Shown here: positions 1-13,366 of the stretch, piece after piece
Numbering within the stretch: position 1 is the stretch's first letter
How the letters are laid out: every line of letters begins with the position of its first letter
Assembly: GCA_024704765.1 (NCBI GenBank)
Contig: JAKMXF010000155.1
Location: 518,380 to 582,379, forward strand
Reading direction: 5' to 3'
DNA from: Oopsacas minuta
Taxonomy: Eukaryota; Porifera; Hexactinellida; Lyssacinosida; Leucopsacidae
Length of the DNA: 64,000 nucleotides
Made by a program: the position numbers and the translations under genes
Notes under the pieces: generated by a model
What the model was told of the DNA's origin: nothing
Database searches by the model: none
Seen by the model: only the letters and a program-made list of their open reading frames with translations

Positions 1-260
1 CAAGGCCCTATGTAAGCTCCAAGACAATGGCTGCTATTGACGACTTAGGATTCGAATGCCTCCCTCATCCCCCGTATAGTCCAGACCTGGCTCCCAGCTA
101 CTACTGGCTGTTTGGAGAGATGAAGAGACCTTTTCGAGAGGTGAGATTTGAGGGTTTCAAACGGCTGGAGTATGAAATACAACAGTGGGAAAAAGGGACC
201 CCAAAGAATTCTATACCACTGGGCTGGAAAAGTTACCTGAAGGATGGAAGGGATGTATAA
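1..260 (+). pseudogene. mariner transposase, C-terminal part
   Basis: The translation contains HPPYSPDLAPSYYWLFGEMK, the signature block around the third catalytic residue of mariner transposases (normally SPDLAPSDYHLF). Here the position usually held by the catalytic Asp is Tyr, so the enzyme would be inactive even if the rest were present. The reading frame ends at a TAA at 258-260. The N-terminal DNA-binding domain and the first two catalytic Asp residues lie off the left edge, if they exist. Its role would have been cut-and-paste transposition in the nucleus. Confidence 0.75.
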
Positions 261-365
261 AGTTAAAGGGGAGAATTTCTCGAAACATTTGATAATCAAT
301 TATGATAAGTATAGGTTTACCATATGAAATATGAAAAGGTCTCATTATTTATTGAACAACCCTTG
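1..365 (+). mobile_element. mariner-family transposon, 3' end only (cut by window start)
   Basis: The element runs in from the left edge and ends with the inverted-repeat tip ...caacccttg followed by TA at 366-367, the usual mariner insertion dinucleotide. A 178-base second copy of its last part is found at 60571-60748, which fixes the right boundary. Confidence 0.75.
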
Positions 366-367
366 TA

Positions 368-3300
368 GAAACAGCAGAGGAAGAAACAAAAAACTTGTAT
401 ATAGTAATACTAAGTACGGTTTTGTGTATTAGTTTTCTATCATCAAGGAGGCCATGTTTTGGATAATGAAAGTCATTCTTTTGAATGAAGCCATGAGGGC
501 ATGATGTTTTGTATTATTCCCAAAAACTGTATTATCGCTAAGCTATGTATGAGGAATCATATATCGAAAACACAAATGAGTGGTAGGACAACAGGACTAC
601 GCCTGAATCTCCTTGATTAATATATTTACGTAGTCCAGGGCCTCAAATAAACCGGGTTGTGATAGAGATTAACAGGTGTGTGGTTTGTTGTTATCCTAGA
701 AGCGAGACTGTATTTACACTAACTATGCCCTTCAAGAATTTCAAATATGCATACAATAGAACACAACCAATTCCTTTTGTATCAAACTTGAATACAGTTG
801 ACGCATGATATAGCCGTCGCGGTCTGGTTTTTAAGGCACTTGTGGTGCTGTTAGTTTTGGTACTGCTATGTTAAGTGAGATTTTAACCGGACCAGTTTCT
901 TAGGGCTATTACTGCCTAACTGGATCACTTCAAACTCCGTTGCTCCAGGGTTGATATAATAGCAACCGTTATGGATACATGCAAGTTATATGAACATCAT
1001 ATAAAGACATTGGAACCCATTTTTAGCAAACAAAATCAAACCTTGGAGGTTACCATACGAAATTGCTGCTACTCCTATGTAAGTTTCATATGAATACAGT
1101 CTCTACCTCAAAGCCTTGGGAGTCCAGAGACTTCAGAACCACCAAGGCACCCAAACTTGGCGCCTATGTTAATATAAGTAGACTTCGCTTAATAGGATCA
1201 CATTGGTACCATTCCATTTTTCCCCGATTAATCGGAATAAAGGTGTTGGCTCGATTAACCGGAGTTTTTTAATACTATTTATATGGTTCTATTTCTATCC
1301 AAGTGACCAGGTTAAACGGTGGCTCTATTAAGCTAGTCTCCTGTAGTTCCAGACGATGTTCTTATAACCAAAATATATTTATCGCTCATATTAAAGTAAA
1401 AATTTCCTACAAAGCCTTCAGTCGAGACTATTACTCACAATCAATGATTTTGTTGTACTTTGAGGAGATGGTGGACATGGAGAAGCGATTTACACTAATG
1501 CGAGATTGATGGATCGATTACTCACTAGAATAACTCACGGATATTGTGTGAATTATTTTTCCTTTACAAATAATGCCCCTAATAGAATCGCGAACCCAGG
1601 GCCAACAGAAAGTGAACTCACAACCTCTTTGTATGAATTGAACTTGAGTTCAATATACAGGAGTAACAGCTGAAGCTCTCGTGGAACTCAATAATGAACA
1701 TAAAAATTCTTTATGCGCCGTACTCAGCATAAAACGTGTCAAAATATAATTAACTTTTGTTATAGGAATTGACTATTACAAATTTAACACGCGTTCCAAT
1801 GAGACGGAAATATTTTAAATAGAAAGAAAGGCAGTTACATTTTGAAATATTGATTGCACTCGAAGTCATGAAACTATTTGGTTCCATTGAAGGAGGGTCG
1901 AAACGAAAGTATCATTCTAAAATGTCAAGCTAATATTACAATCTTTGAAATATAGGGCATAAGTTAGATACCATATTCCTCAAATAGTAAGTATCCCTCC
2001 TTCGAATAATCGCACCACTGAAGGAACCTCGAAATGTATAATTGTTCCTGCGTACTATTCGAGAAATACTGTATATTGAATATAGGCAACAAACTTTAGT
2101 CAATAAGACTTGTAAAATAGTTTGGATTTGTAGAGTCGTGAAATATTTTTAGATGAAAGTGATAAAAATATAGAAGTTTGTTTATGAGTGGATAATATTT
2201 ATAGAGCTACCAAAGGACTATTTCAAGGGGTTTAGTCTTCACCAACAGTGTATTGTATTTCAAATGGGGAAATTATCATAAGAATAAGTATCTTAATATA
2301 ATGATTTCATGCTATATCTGGCCTTAGTTGATTAATTCCTTGAAATTTAATAAATAACTCTGAACTATCCATTTCTACTCAACATTTCAAACATTTATTA
2401 TATTTAATCTATTTTGGAATACATGAAATCTAATTGCTACGACATTATTGAAATTACTTTGTATATTCTATGATTCATTGAGTAATTAATAATGAGTCAA
2501 CTGATATCAAATAGTTGATATTGTAACAATTTGTTATGCGTAACTATAGTTGGAGTGGATTAGAATGTTTCATAAAATTTGTGTGGTTAGTACAAATCTA
2601 ATAGAGACTCAACTCAAACAAGCCAGTTTAGAAACCTAAATATCTCAAAACTTTTGACTCTTTTAACAAAATATTTTAAACATAAACTTAAATACAACAG
2701 GAATACATGCCCATGATTTCAGGAAAAAATAATTTGTTTGAGTATACTAAAATTATATATAAACGACTGCTGATTAGATGCACCAATTTCTATTACAAAA
2801 TAAAGTTTATAAATATAAATTCATTTTCAGTAACGTCCGTATCTCTTCTTTCGAATGGTCCAAAAATATTTACATTCTGACCATGGGAATTATTCTAATT
2901 GATGGGTGAAGTACTGCTAGTCGAATATTCAGTCAACTTCACACTCGTCAATATTAGCTACTTATACACTTGCAACTATCATATATTCTTTTTGTGCTTT
3001 CGTCGCTCAATGGAATTGAACCTGTTAGCACTCTTTATTGACTCCCTATACCCTTAAATACATTTGGTTATATTACCCTCACCACGGTAACGTTATCCTT
3101 AATCTACCCATATATTGTCATTATTGAGATACCCAAAATCTTAAATGATATCATGTCGAAATACGTTGCAAGGCTATGGGAATTCGAGTACTTTGTATTT
3201 GCTCAAAGTTCCTATTCTCATTTGAAATAATTCCCACGATTATTGAGTTAACTTACTATCCATAAAAGTGTGTGATCCCATATCTTCAGTGTAACACAAG

Positions 3301-3867
3301 AACGAGCCAACATTTGTATGGCTAAATTTTCATCTTTTGTATAGAGTTTTTTTGAATAATTTCATATATATTCGGTTTAAAATGAAACATGCAATATTTC
3401 ACCTTCAACAAGACATTAAAGAAAAGCATATTTCCCAAAGATATGGTTAATAGACACATATATCATGTTCCTGGAATTTTGGCAACCATGGTTGATTCTA
3501 TTTTGTTCTAACAAACTTGCAATACATTTATTATGGCAAAACTGCAACTTTTCTGCAATATAGAAACTACAAAATGCTAAACAAGTTGTTGAATCTGCGA
3601 TGCATCGCTAGTCCAAAGTGACAATTCACTGTGAGGCCTGTAAGGTAGGCTATGATTTAATTCAGCAACTATAATAGATTGATTTTAGATGGAATATCTT
3701 TCTGGGACATTCTCAATCGACCAGCTGATCAGAGGCATTAAATCAATTATTTAAACAATGTATAATTTCTGCGAATATTCATTAAATATATTTTAGCATT
3801 CTATTGGGTCACGATTCCCGAGGTCACTGACATTGTGTTTTTCTTTAATCAATAATATATTTTATAG
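368..3867. other. WNK intron sequence without a recognised gene
   Basis: AT-rich intron upstream of the first visible WNK exon. It contains one copy of a divergent repeat (790-1160) and a pogo-like remnant near 1225-1272. Short open frames at 1063-1272 and 1303-1509 show no recognisable protein. I see nothing else. Confidence 0.5.
790..1160 (+). repeat. divergent dispersed repeat, copy 1
   Basis: Blocks here align in the same order and orientation with 18920-19220: the octamer ctgttagt, then agggctattact against agggctactaca, ggatcacttcaaactc against ggaccacttcaaattc, and ccaaacttggcg against ctaaacttggtg. I estimate roughly two-thirds identity over about 150 bases. The nature of the repeat is unknown and neither copy carries a convincing open frame. 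Confidence 0.5.
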
Positions 3868-4025
3868 GCACACCTGAATTCATGGCACCTGAAATGTATG
3901 AAGAGGACTATGATGAAGCAGTAGATATATGGGCTTTCGGTTTATGTGTACTGGAGATGTATACTCTTGAGTACCCATATAGAGAATGTCGGAGTCCCGC
4001 AGCAATATTCAAGCGAGTTAGCGAT
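3868..4025 (+). CDS. Wnk: WNK kinase, internal exon (activation segment and subdomains VIII-IX)
   Basis: This exon of a serine/threonine kinase reads [13 protein letters not shown] followed by [12 protein letters not shown]. That is the end of the activation loop, the APE motif and the D-x-W-A-F-G helix of a protein kinase. [13 protein letters not shown] with a following EYPY segment is characteristic of WNK kinases, which regulate cation-chloride cotransporters by phosphorylating SPAK/OSR1. The exon begins after an AG acceptor with the last two bases of a Gly codon (phase 1) and ends in phase 0 at GAT|gtgagt. Upstream exons with the catalytic HRD and DFG motifs are not in the window. The frame is open and continues exactly into the exon at 17010. 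Confidence 0.9.
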
Positions 4026-4918
4026 GTGAGTGATACATTTAGTTTATTTCACTTCTAACGCTTTCTTGAATTATATTTTCTAATTCTCTATCCTACTAAA
4101 TATAATTGTGCATTGTTGTATAAGTTTGTCATAAATCGAACATTTTACATATTGACAATTGATGCGAACAATTCCGATTGCTAATTCCAAGTCACGTCAA
4201 TCTTAACCAGATTTAGGAATCGTGTGGTTCACTTTAATAGAGAAATTTGGAAACAAATTCTTTTCAATCTGTTAGAATTTTATTAGAAATTTATTGTTGA
4301 TTCTCTCACTGAAATTTGACTAGTTAATAGAATAAATTTTCAAAAAGTTGGAAAAAATCCCAATTATTTATGCTGAAATTCCTAGAAAATTATATATGTG
4401 AATGTAATATCTTTAGCTAATCAATTGTCTAACTCTGAATGGTAAATCGTTTGTATGGGGAGTTTCGATGCTCTATACAGTGGGAAGTCGGTTGATTCCT
4501 CAAACTGATATTACTTTGTTTCCAGTGAATAATTTAGTGTTTCTCATTCATCTATTTGTATTACTTATTGATACTTCTAATGCTCTTTGTATATGAAGAA
4601 ATCATTGAGATTACTTGACAAGTTCTCATTGCCATTCTTCATTCTGTTTATGCTCCTAGAAAATAAGAACACTTGGTATTTTTTTGAACTTTCGGAATTG
4701 GGCATTTTTGAGAATCCTTTGCTAAAATTGTTTCAATTCATCGTAGTGCCTACATATTGGAGATAAATACTTTTAAATCTACTTATTAACATTTCACTTT
4801 TTACAATAAGGGTAGAAATCTTATTTTTGCAAAATCATTCTTTTCATTACCAATAAATATTTTCATATTTTTCGTTCATCAAAGTATTTGAACTTTCAAC
4901 TATTCGATGGAAAGATGA
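4026..4918. other. WNK intron I, 5' part
   Basis: AT-rich intron between the first WNK exon and transposon copy A. I see no coding segment or repeat. Confidence 0.6.
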
Positions 4919-7080
4919 CACAGGCCAATAAAAAATATTTCTATCCCTTGGCTCAGATTATTGGACCATTTTGAAGGTATATCGGGGTTGCTGAATCAGA
5001 AATTCTATAAGTTTTCCTGAATGTGTCTCTAGTTTTCTAGACATTACACAACCTTAAATTTTAAGGTAATACTACAAATATTTTCGGTTATACATGTATG
5101 TTTGTATCAACATTTGCAACTATTTGTTCACAAAATAGAACCATTTATGGATTCAAATTGCATTAGACGTTGTTGCCTCACTGATCCTGATGTCTTTTGC
5201 TATATTTGTGGTGAATATATGGCAAAGGAATATCGTTTTAATGTTAGAGATGTCAGCAAAAGCTCAACAGGCTTGCTTTGGTAAGTTAGGCGATCAGGAT
5301 AAGTCATGGAGCTCTCACAAAGTGTGCAAATTTTGCACAGAAACCCTCTGCCTATGGACCGAAGGAAAGCCAAATCCATGAAGTTTGGGGTACCAATGAT
5401 TTGGCGAGAGCCTAAGAACCATCACGATGCTGTTACTTCTGCATGGCTAACATGTCTGGATGGAACCGACAGAAAAAGAATTCGTGGCAATATCTTGACA
5501 TACATTTGCAAGACGCCCAATTCCACACTGCAGCGAAATTCAGGTGGCTGTTTTACGTCCTTACCTGACACTGCGTTTATTAAGGGAATTGATGAATCGT
5601 CGGACAGCACTTACAGTAGCAATGGCAGTAATGAGCCGTTATAAATAAGGGAAGCGAAACCTTTCACATAGGGGCAGCTCAACAACTTAGTGAGAGACCT
5701 AGGCTTGTCAAAAGATGCTTCAGAGATCCTGGCTCCCCGTCTTAGTGAACACCATGTTCTCCACAGTGAAGCTAGGATAACTTATTACCGACGCAGAGAC
5801 GAAGAACTTATTCGCTATTTCAGCGAAGAAGGCGGCTTCGTGTTTTGTAATAACATCCCAGGACTTCTCTAAGCAATGGAACTATCCCAATACAATCCCA
5901 ATGAGTGGTGTTTATTTATCGACAGCTCTAAACTGAGTCTAAAGTGCGTGTTGCTGCATAATGGTAACAAATATGCCTGTATTCCGATCGGCCATTCAGT
6001 AATCTTGAAAGAGCACTATGCAACTGTAAAGATGGTCCCACAAAAGCTGTGTTACGATGAACATAACTGGGTCGCGTGTGTGGACTTGAAAAGGGTCAAT
6101 ATTCTGTTAGGACAGTAAAGTGGTTACACTAAATACCCATGCTTTCTTCGTTTGTGGGACAGCAGAGCAGATGGGGTGCACTGGGAAAAGAAGAACTGGC
6201 CAGTTCGTCAAAAGCTTGCCGTGGGGGAAAAGGATATCATTAACGAGCCACTAGTTAGCATGACCGTATCATCCTACCACCACTACATATCATGTTGGGA
6301 CTGATGAAACAATTCGTAAAGGCATTGAACAAAGATGGTACCTGTTTCAACTACCTCTGCTCAGTATATCGTGGCCTGAGTAGCGAAAAACTTAAGGCAG
6401 GAATTGTTAATGTGCCACAAATCAGAAAACTGATAGAAGATGAAGGTTTCGCCTCACACATGGCTGGAGTTGAGCTGCCGCATGATACTCCTTTGTCGAT
6501 GTTGTAAGGAATTTTAGGCAACACCAAAGTGGCTAACTACCAGAATCTGGTCGAAGGCATGCTCAAGAACTTCCACAGTCTGGGAACCAGAATGAACATA
6601 AAACTTCACTACCTCTATAGCCATTTAGAGGGATTCCCTGAAAATCCTGGTGAGTTAAGCGAAGAACAGAGCGAGCGATTCCACCAAGACATCAGGACGA
6701 TGGAGGAACAGTACCAAGGACGAAGGGACGCTCACATGTGGCTGATTACTGCTGGAGCCCTATGCGTGATTGCCCCCAAGAACCTCACAAGAGGAATTCG
6801 TATAAGAGAACGTTCGTTCATGATTGATGAGTATTCAGATCATATAATATCTTAAATTATCTGCTAATTATGTGCGTACAATACTAGTTATAAGGTAACA
6901 CAGACATATTATAAAGTATCAGTGAACACAGATTTACGGATACTTACAAACATAATTTAACAATATCAGAAAAAGTAGAATCTATTGACCAGAACTAGTG
7001 CCATTTTCGAACTCAGTGACCCCGATATTCCAATAGAAATTGTCTCGACTTATCAGTCAAGAAAATGTTGTTGGCTAGTG
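4919..7080 (+). mobile_element. CAC-ended DNA transposon, family C, copy A (dead)
   Basis: This 2.16-kb block recurs in inverted orientation at 25168-27324 (copy B). The left tip starts CACAGGCCAATAAAAAATAT and the right tip, read inwards, starts CACTAGCCAACAACATTTTC, giving imperfect terminal inverted repeats. A second matching block (ATCGGGGT..CTGA..C.GAAA) lies about 65-75 bases inside each end and also occurs at both ends of copy C (12832-15459), which ties the three into one family. The expected 3-bp target duplication is not intact: TGA flanks on the left and AAA on the right, each one base from the TAA expected in this orientation. Confidence 0.75.
5147..6855 (+). pseudogene. transposase-like protein of family C, copy A, broken
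   Basis: Five consecutive open segments, separated by stops and frameshifts, follow the same order as the protein of copy C at 13367-15144. They carry the N-terminal Cys/His module (FCYICGEYM, then SSHKVCKFC), the WREPKNHHDAV block, the first Asp (LFIDSSKLSLKCVLLHNGNK), CVDLKRVNILLG around the second Asp, and KLHYLYSHL with LSEEQSERFHQDI at the C-terminus. An in-frame TAA follows ILLGQ, and the second Cys of the CFLC motif is Arg. The likely start is the ATG at 5147, which aligns with the start of copy C. It is not functional. Confidence 0.75.
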
Positions 7081-10000
7081 AAACCATGCATTATTTTGTA
7101 TCAGAAAACAATATCAAATTATTACCAATATGTAAATTCAATTGACCTTACTTTTTTGATACTGACGTCATCATTACAACACCCTAATCCTTAAGGTCTC
7201 CGTGAGAACTTGCTAAGTAGCCTCAATGAATTACTCATATATGAAAGCCCTACAAGTGTTTTTATTTGCAAATGTTATAAGGTTGTTTTCATAAAATTAC
7301 TAATCAAATCGGCCTTTTATTTAAATGGCCTACTCGTTGACATATACAGCATTTCTACAGTATCCCATGCTAGATTCTACATTCTGATCCTTTGATATTG
7401 TAACTTTATAAACTGCATGTAACAAGTTTCATTCATTAATAATTTTTTGTCACTAGTAATATTATCCAAAAACATACAATTTGAATGTATTGTATTTAAA
7501 TCAGTTAGCATAAAAGTATTTGGCCCTTAATAATCTTGTTTAAGGAATACAAAGTTCCAGTTGAGAAGTTCCCCTATCTGTCCTAATAATTTGTCTCTAT
7601 ACTCTGCACTAGCCACTTACGATGAGTTACAGCACTAGCCTAAACATACACACTTAATACTATTTATTTTTGAATTAACTACTGTACCAAATTTACCTTA
7701 ACAGTTCGATGCTCAATTTTCGACTTTCAGTCATCACAAATATTCCCTTCCTTTACAAATTTCAAAAAAAACTTTGGACATCATTCTTCCAGATTATTGA
7801 TTAGTTTTCCCACTTGTTTAGCCTAATCAATTATATTGGATTGGGTATCTAACACCTTATAATTAGCCTAAACCTACATTATTTATCTAAGCATGGAGCC
7901 ACAATAAGGATCCAAATTTGACTCGTACTCTAGTAAGGGTTGAATTCATTCATCTTTGAATAGATTTGGCAATCATTTATATTTCAGTGAAGATTGTATG
8001 TACACATACGTATGAACAACCTGTTCGGAGAAACATATTTTTCGGCTTACACATGATGTGTGCAGCAGATTTTTCTTACTTACGATGCACGGTAAGCGAA
8101 CACTTCGTGTCGCAGGTGGCACCCCTCGAGGTATCTCATTTCTTTATGACGTACTATTGATTATATTCTTCTTCTAAACATGTATATCAAGCACAAAACG
8201 ACACAAAATTTCGTAATAACTGTTCAATGTTCACTATATATCGTATTGATCATGAACTCTAGTTTATGAATCACACTTTGTCAAAATGTTCAATATTTAC
8301 TTGAATTTCTTTACACCATGCCTCTATACATTTTTATCCTGCGAGAATGTTAATCTTATTATTAAATGAATAGTTTTTGAATTTATAATTTTCAGTTATA
8401 ATTATTTAGAAGAGTATTTTTCTATAAGGTTTACTGAATAGAAATTGATATTCGAGTTTTCAGAATTTCTTCAACCCGGAGCTTGATCTATAATCTTGAC
8501 CTTTTGAGTTTGGATAGGGTCCCATCCGACATTTAGTAAATGGGAATTTATGCATGGAATAGCTTGGATGGGTGATGAGACAAATACATGTGGACTGTCA
8601 ACTGCTACAAATGGACAAGTCATAGAGCCGCACGGAGTTCGGTTGTGAAGATTTTAATATCGTACCAACGCGGGTATGGGAATTGCCAATGGGCGCAATC
8701 CTAGAATGAGGCTTCTATATCAGGGGCGTGGGAGTAGGTGATGCCAGTGGGACTATCAGACGCGGCACATTCATTCGAGAAGTGGTACGTCGCGGAATTT
8801 AGTACTCGAATGGTGTACTGTGACTCAGCACTAGTTAATATGTCACGGCAGGAATCATACTTACAAACTGTCTACAATGTGTACAGGTATATAAGTGGAT
8901 ACTAAAATAATGATATAATTACCACATTGTCTATTTTCAAAGTGTTAACGCTTGGCTGGCAGAGCTAGCAATCCTCAAAGTGGTACGGTACTCACCACCG
9001 TTATACCGCCACTGGACAAGGCTCGACCACTTTCTTGTGCAATCACTATTGGGAGACAACAACCATTAAGTTCTCGGACTCTTCTAAATAAGTACTGTTC
9101 GCAAATGAGTGTATTTGATAGTTCACCAATATATTCAAAATATATTATATGCCCTGCCAGGCAAAGTAGTGAAACACACGAAAAAGTGTTGACCATTCTG
9201 TGGATATAGCAGAGGCATATAGGACATTCACATTGTTTCTGATTAAAATTATGCGCAAAACGTATGAAATTATATTCAGTCCACTTCAAATAAAGGGAGC
9301 GTATATGATGATTCATATTTCTACAATTTCTTGAGGCATTCATATTGTATTATTGGCATAGCCAGCTATAGTCTGGCCTAACCGCTTAAAATTTGTTTAT
9401 CATACCCCTGTAGATAGTGTGATTGTGTATTTCAGTATTATTCAATTCTTTCAGGGTTAAAACCATAAGTTCAAACGAGTGTGAAGTTTGCAGAGTATTC
9501 AACTAAGGTCACTTCAGTCACTAATTGAATCATTTCTACTGAACAAATTAAAACAAAAATTAGTGGAATTCAAAGAGAAGAATAGGACGTCTTACGTAGT
9601 GTACTTTGTTATTCAATGCAGAGATGGTTAAAGGGTTGAATTATTACTATAGATCATTATGAAATAAAACTGGTTATATTTTGCTTTTTATTTGTAAAAG
9701 ATAGTAAAGTAAGTAAAGTATACTAAATGTTGAACCAAATCACTGATTTAATTAACTTAGGAACAATCAAAATCATATTTTCATCTCTATAATTCAATGT
9801 ATATATTTTTGGTTACTTTTCGTCTTAGTTTAGGGTTAGCACTCCCTTGAATAAACAATCTGAAAATCTCTGTGCATTCTTTGCTGATATTGACGTCTAT
9901 AAAAATATATTTCATACAAAGGATAAATAAAGCGTTGAGCTAAAAAATCAAATTTATTCGGAGTGAGAGTGTAGGGGAGGAATCATATTTCGCATGAGAT

Positions 10001-10984
10001 AGGGTATCTAAAAACACATTTTTCTCACAATAAATCCCACTAAAGCTCAATAAAATATTTCTAATAGACAGTTGAGATGTGGACGTTATAACTATAGCAA
10101 TAGTATCATGAACTACCAAAGATTATGACTTTCAAATGTAGAATGAAATTCGAAAATCTCTCAAATTTTGTATATTACTAAATTAAACTGAGATTAATCT
10201 TGAGGAGAGATAATCATCAGAACCGAATAAAAATATAGATAAAATAACTATAATTATTTACTGTAATAGCTAGTGTTTGATTGGGATGCATAATCTAGTC
10301 TCATCATAAGATCTAAAGAAGTTCCTTATATATAGTTGAGCTATAGTATAGTGCAGTCTTTGTAATACAAAAACCCCATACCCTCATTCCAAAACGTGAC
10401 TTTCATTAGTCCCAAAAATGAACTTTCCTCTAACATAGAAAGGCGAAAACACAAAAACTGTACTATAGTATAGTTAAGCTATATAAGAGTAATTTGAAGA
10501 TCAAAAATGTATGGAAATTACGTATACTGCGTAAACACTAACTGAATATTCAGTTATATAACAATTCACCTAAGCAACTGGATATTAGTAATCAATAATG
10601 TACCAGTTGATAGTTAACGTCTTCCAAAAAGAGTTGTTAGGGTTTGCAATATGAGTCTCTTTGGAAAAGAGGAAACAAAGAGCGTTAAAAAGATGTTTTA
10701 TCAAGAAAAGAGAATATTTTCTTGTTCGTCACAAAATATATAATAAATAATCATATTCTATTACTTTTCTTAACAATGAATTCAAAAAATTTGATATAAT
10801 TGTACAATGGTGACTATTTATTTGAATAGAAGTAGCTTTGTAAAATATTTGTAGAATCATGTTAACTTCAGGTATCTCTAATTCAAAACACCATTATTCA
10901 TTATTGTAACTATGGAGGAGTAAATTAAAAAGCATTCCATTTTCATATTAATTTAAACTGAACAACAAGTAGGTACCAAACATA
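7081..10984. other. WNK intron I, unassigned stretch
   Basis: No gene recognised. The stretch 8500-9360 is richer in G+C than its surroundings and holds a 122-codon frame on the minus strand (8975-9343) with several Cys residues but no motif I can name. It may be an old repeat. The rest is AT-rich intron. Confidence 0.5.
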
Positions 10985-12291
10985 CAGGTTGACAAATAAG
11001 TTCTGTCCCATTGACAATTTATTATAACTAAACCATGAAAGAAGATATTGACTTGAAATTATGCTGTAACTTAGCAAACTAAATATAGATTCATACTATA
11101 TTCAATTGTTCGATAAAGCCCCCTTTCTTTTTGATGACAGCTCTTAGCCGCTTGGAGATGGGCTCGACAGCGGCACGCAACATTTCCTGCGGGATTTTTG
11201 CCCATTCTCGGGATAAAGACGTTTTTAGAGACTTGATACTCCTGTGGGAAGTAGTGTACGCATTTGTCTCCAATATCGACCACAACAAGAATACCTTCGA
11301 GTTGAGATCTTGACTGGAAGGAAGCCATTCCTCCTTGAAGATGAAGTCTGAGATAGTGTTTCGTAACCACTGTTGGTTGATTTTCGCTGTGTGGGCTGGT
11401 GCACCATCTTGCTGGAATAAAAATGGACGATTAATGAACATGGTCTTACCAAGGCCTCTCGCTATTGGGTCTAAAAAGAGCTCCTGATATTTAACAGCGT
11501 TTATTTTATGCTCGGTGGGATGAAAACCAGTGGGGTACGGCCTTTGCAGACTCCCCCGCTCAAACCATCACTGACTGAGGATGCTGAACTCTTTGGACGC
11601 ATCGATATTCTAGTAGTATGGAAGATGAAGAAGAGGGCAATACTCGATCGTTTGGACGATTGTACGCCTGCTCGACCTTGAATAATTTCTCATCCGTGAA
11701 TAAAATTTCATCAAGGCCTGAACGTGCGAACCGGGCCAGTAAGGCCTTGCTATTGGCTAATCTCTTTTCTTTTTCTGTGCCGAAATAAAGTAAACCTTCC
11801 TCTTTTTGTAAGGAAATAGGCTCATATTGCTCTTTACAATTGTTCGGAACGATTCTCTTGATATTTTGAGTTCTAGCGCTATTTTTCGCATCGAACGTTG
11901 CGTATTTCGCTGAATCCGACTATTGGTAGCCTTTCTCTTCTGGGTAGAGTTCGCAGTGTGTTGGATGTTCACTTCTTTGCTGTCTGAGGTACTACCAGTG
12001 TCCTTATATCTTTTAATAGTACGATGTACCAATTTCTGCGCGACTTGGGGGAATTTAGAATCTTCAGTATTTTGCTTTGGCTTTTCCGTTGCAAATTTAT
12101 ATTGACAATAGCCACCCTATTCTTCTTCATTTTGCCTAGAAACTTTTAGCTTGTTCAGAATGACGGATTACCATTGAATACTTTAAATATATACATAGTT
12201 ACTTATCTTACACTATAGCTGTTCAATCTGGTTCTTTAATAAGGAACTACACTTCATCAAACATATGGGTCAGAACATATTTGTCACCCTG
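10985..12291 (-). mobile_element. Tc1/mariner-type element with intact ends
   Basis: Terminal inverted repeats are visible. The left end reads caggttgacaaataagttct and the right end, read inwards, reads cagggtgacaaatatgttct. TA dinucleotides flank at 10983-10984 and 12292-12293. The length of 1307 bases is normal for a Tc1/mariner element. The transposase is on the minus strand. Confidence 0.85.
11091..12130 (-). pseudogene. Tc1/mariner transposase (maT-like), frameshifted
   Basis: From the probable ATG at 12130 the segments give a paired helix-turn-helix region (VHRTIKRYKDTG, then RNTQRSMRKIALELKISR), the first catalytic block DEILFTDEKLF, the second block FQQDGAPAHTA, and a degenerate third block SSQDLNSKVFLLWSIL. 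The last resembles the SPDLNPLDxxxWS block of elements whose third residue is Asp, but the Asp is gone here (KVF). Several frameshifts and stops separate the segments. The function would have been cut-and-paste transposition; this copy is inactive. Confidence 0.75.
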
Positions 12292-13366
12292 TACATAAAT
12301 TATGCCAATATCCGATACACATGTACATATAAACCAGTGATATCCATTATCAATTCACACATAAATACTAATTGTTGATAAACACCACACAAATGATACT
12401 ATTAACAATTTTCACAGAAATTTTGAAATTATATTCTTAAACTAATATCATATATATATAGAGAGAATTTCTCAGGTTAATAATGGCTCGAAAAGATAAA
12501 TAGATACCGTATACAAGATTGAACTAGGTGATATATTTACTGGATGTCACAAATATTTCTGAACCATGATAAAAAGGAACGCATTGTAGTTGGTTCGAAG
12601 TAAAGATAGGTCATGTTATCAGGAAATATACTGAAGCTATCATAAACTTGAACTAATGCAATGTAGGGACACTATATTATGATAATAAGTTAATATATGA
12701 TATCTCTCAAAAGTTACAAATAAATATTGACGAAGAAGTGATATCCATTGTCTCAACTATAACTCATGAACTAGCCAAATTCTCAATGAATTAAAGATTT
12801 TGACTTTCTGAATACACATATACTTGAATTACACTACGTAACAAATTTTTATGAAATCTTTGTTTGGCTTGATATTTTGATTGTTTATGGATAATTTTGA
12901 GGCGCTGATTCCGAAAATACAATTAGTTTTTTTCTATCATCGATCGTTAGCTTTCAGGAAGCCTATTTATATGAGCAGGTTACACGCTTAGCCAACCCAG
13001 CAAAAACGTACGTCATAATCAAAATCTTTTGTGCTATAACAATAAAGATAACAAACATTTTGCACTCCCTTCACTGTCTCTTGTCTTTTTAAGCTCTGGG
13101 AGACACCTAAAGTGTCTGCGAATGCACAGCTTAAACAGCATCAGAATTCCAGGCTGGGGTAGGATTGCAAAACTTAGAAATTTCGTTCTTGCGTATAGTT
13201 TATTTGCTATCCAGTACCTTCACTTGGAAAGTATTTACTTATATTAATACTATAAGCTACCAGCAGCTAGTATAAGCATAAGTATAACTGCCTTTAGCAG
13301 AGAGGCAGAAATAACTTGCTGGTTGTTCTTACGTTAAGTTAGTGTTTTTTAAATTTAGAAATTGCA

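Noticed and set aside
5147-6855. Treating the five open frames as separate small host genes
   Set aside because: They follow the order of one protein in copy C, recur as an inverted copy at 25393-27101, and lie inside defined inverted ends.
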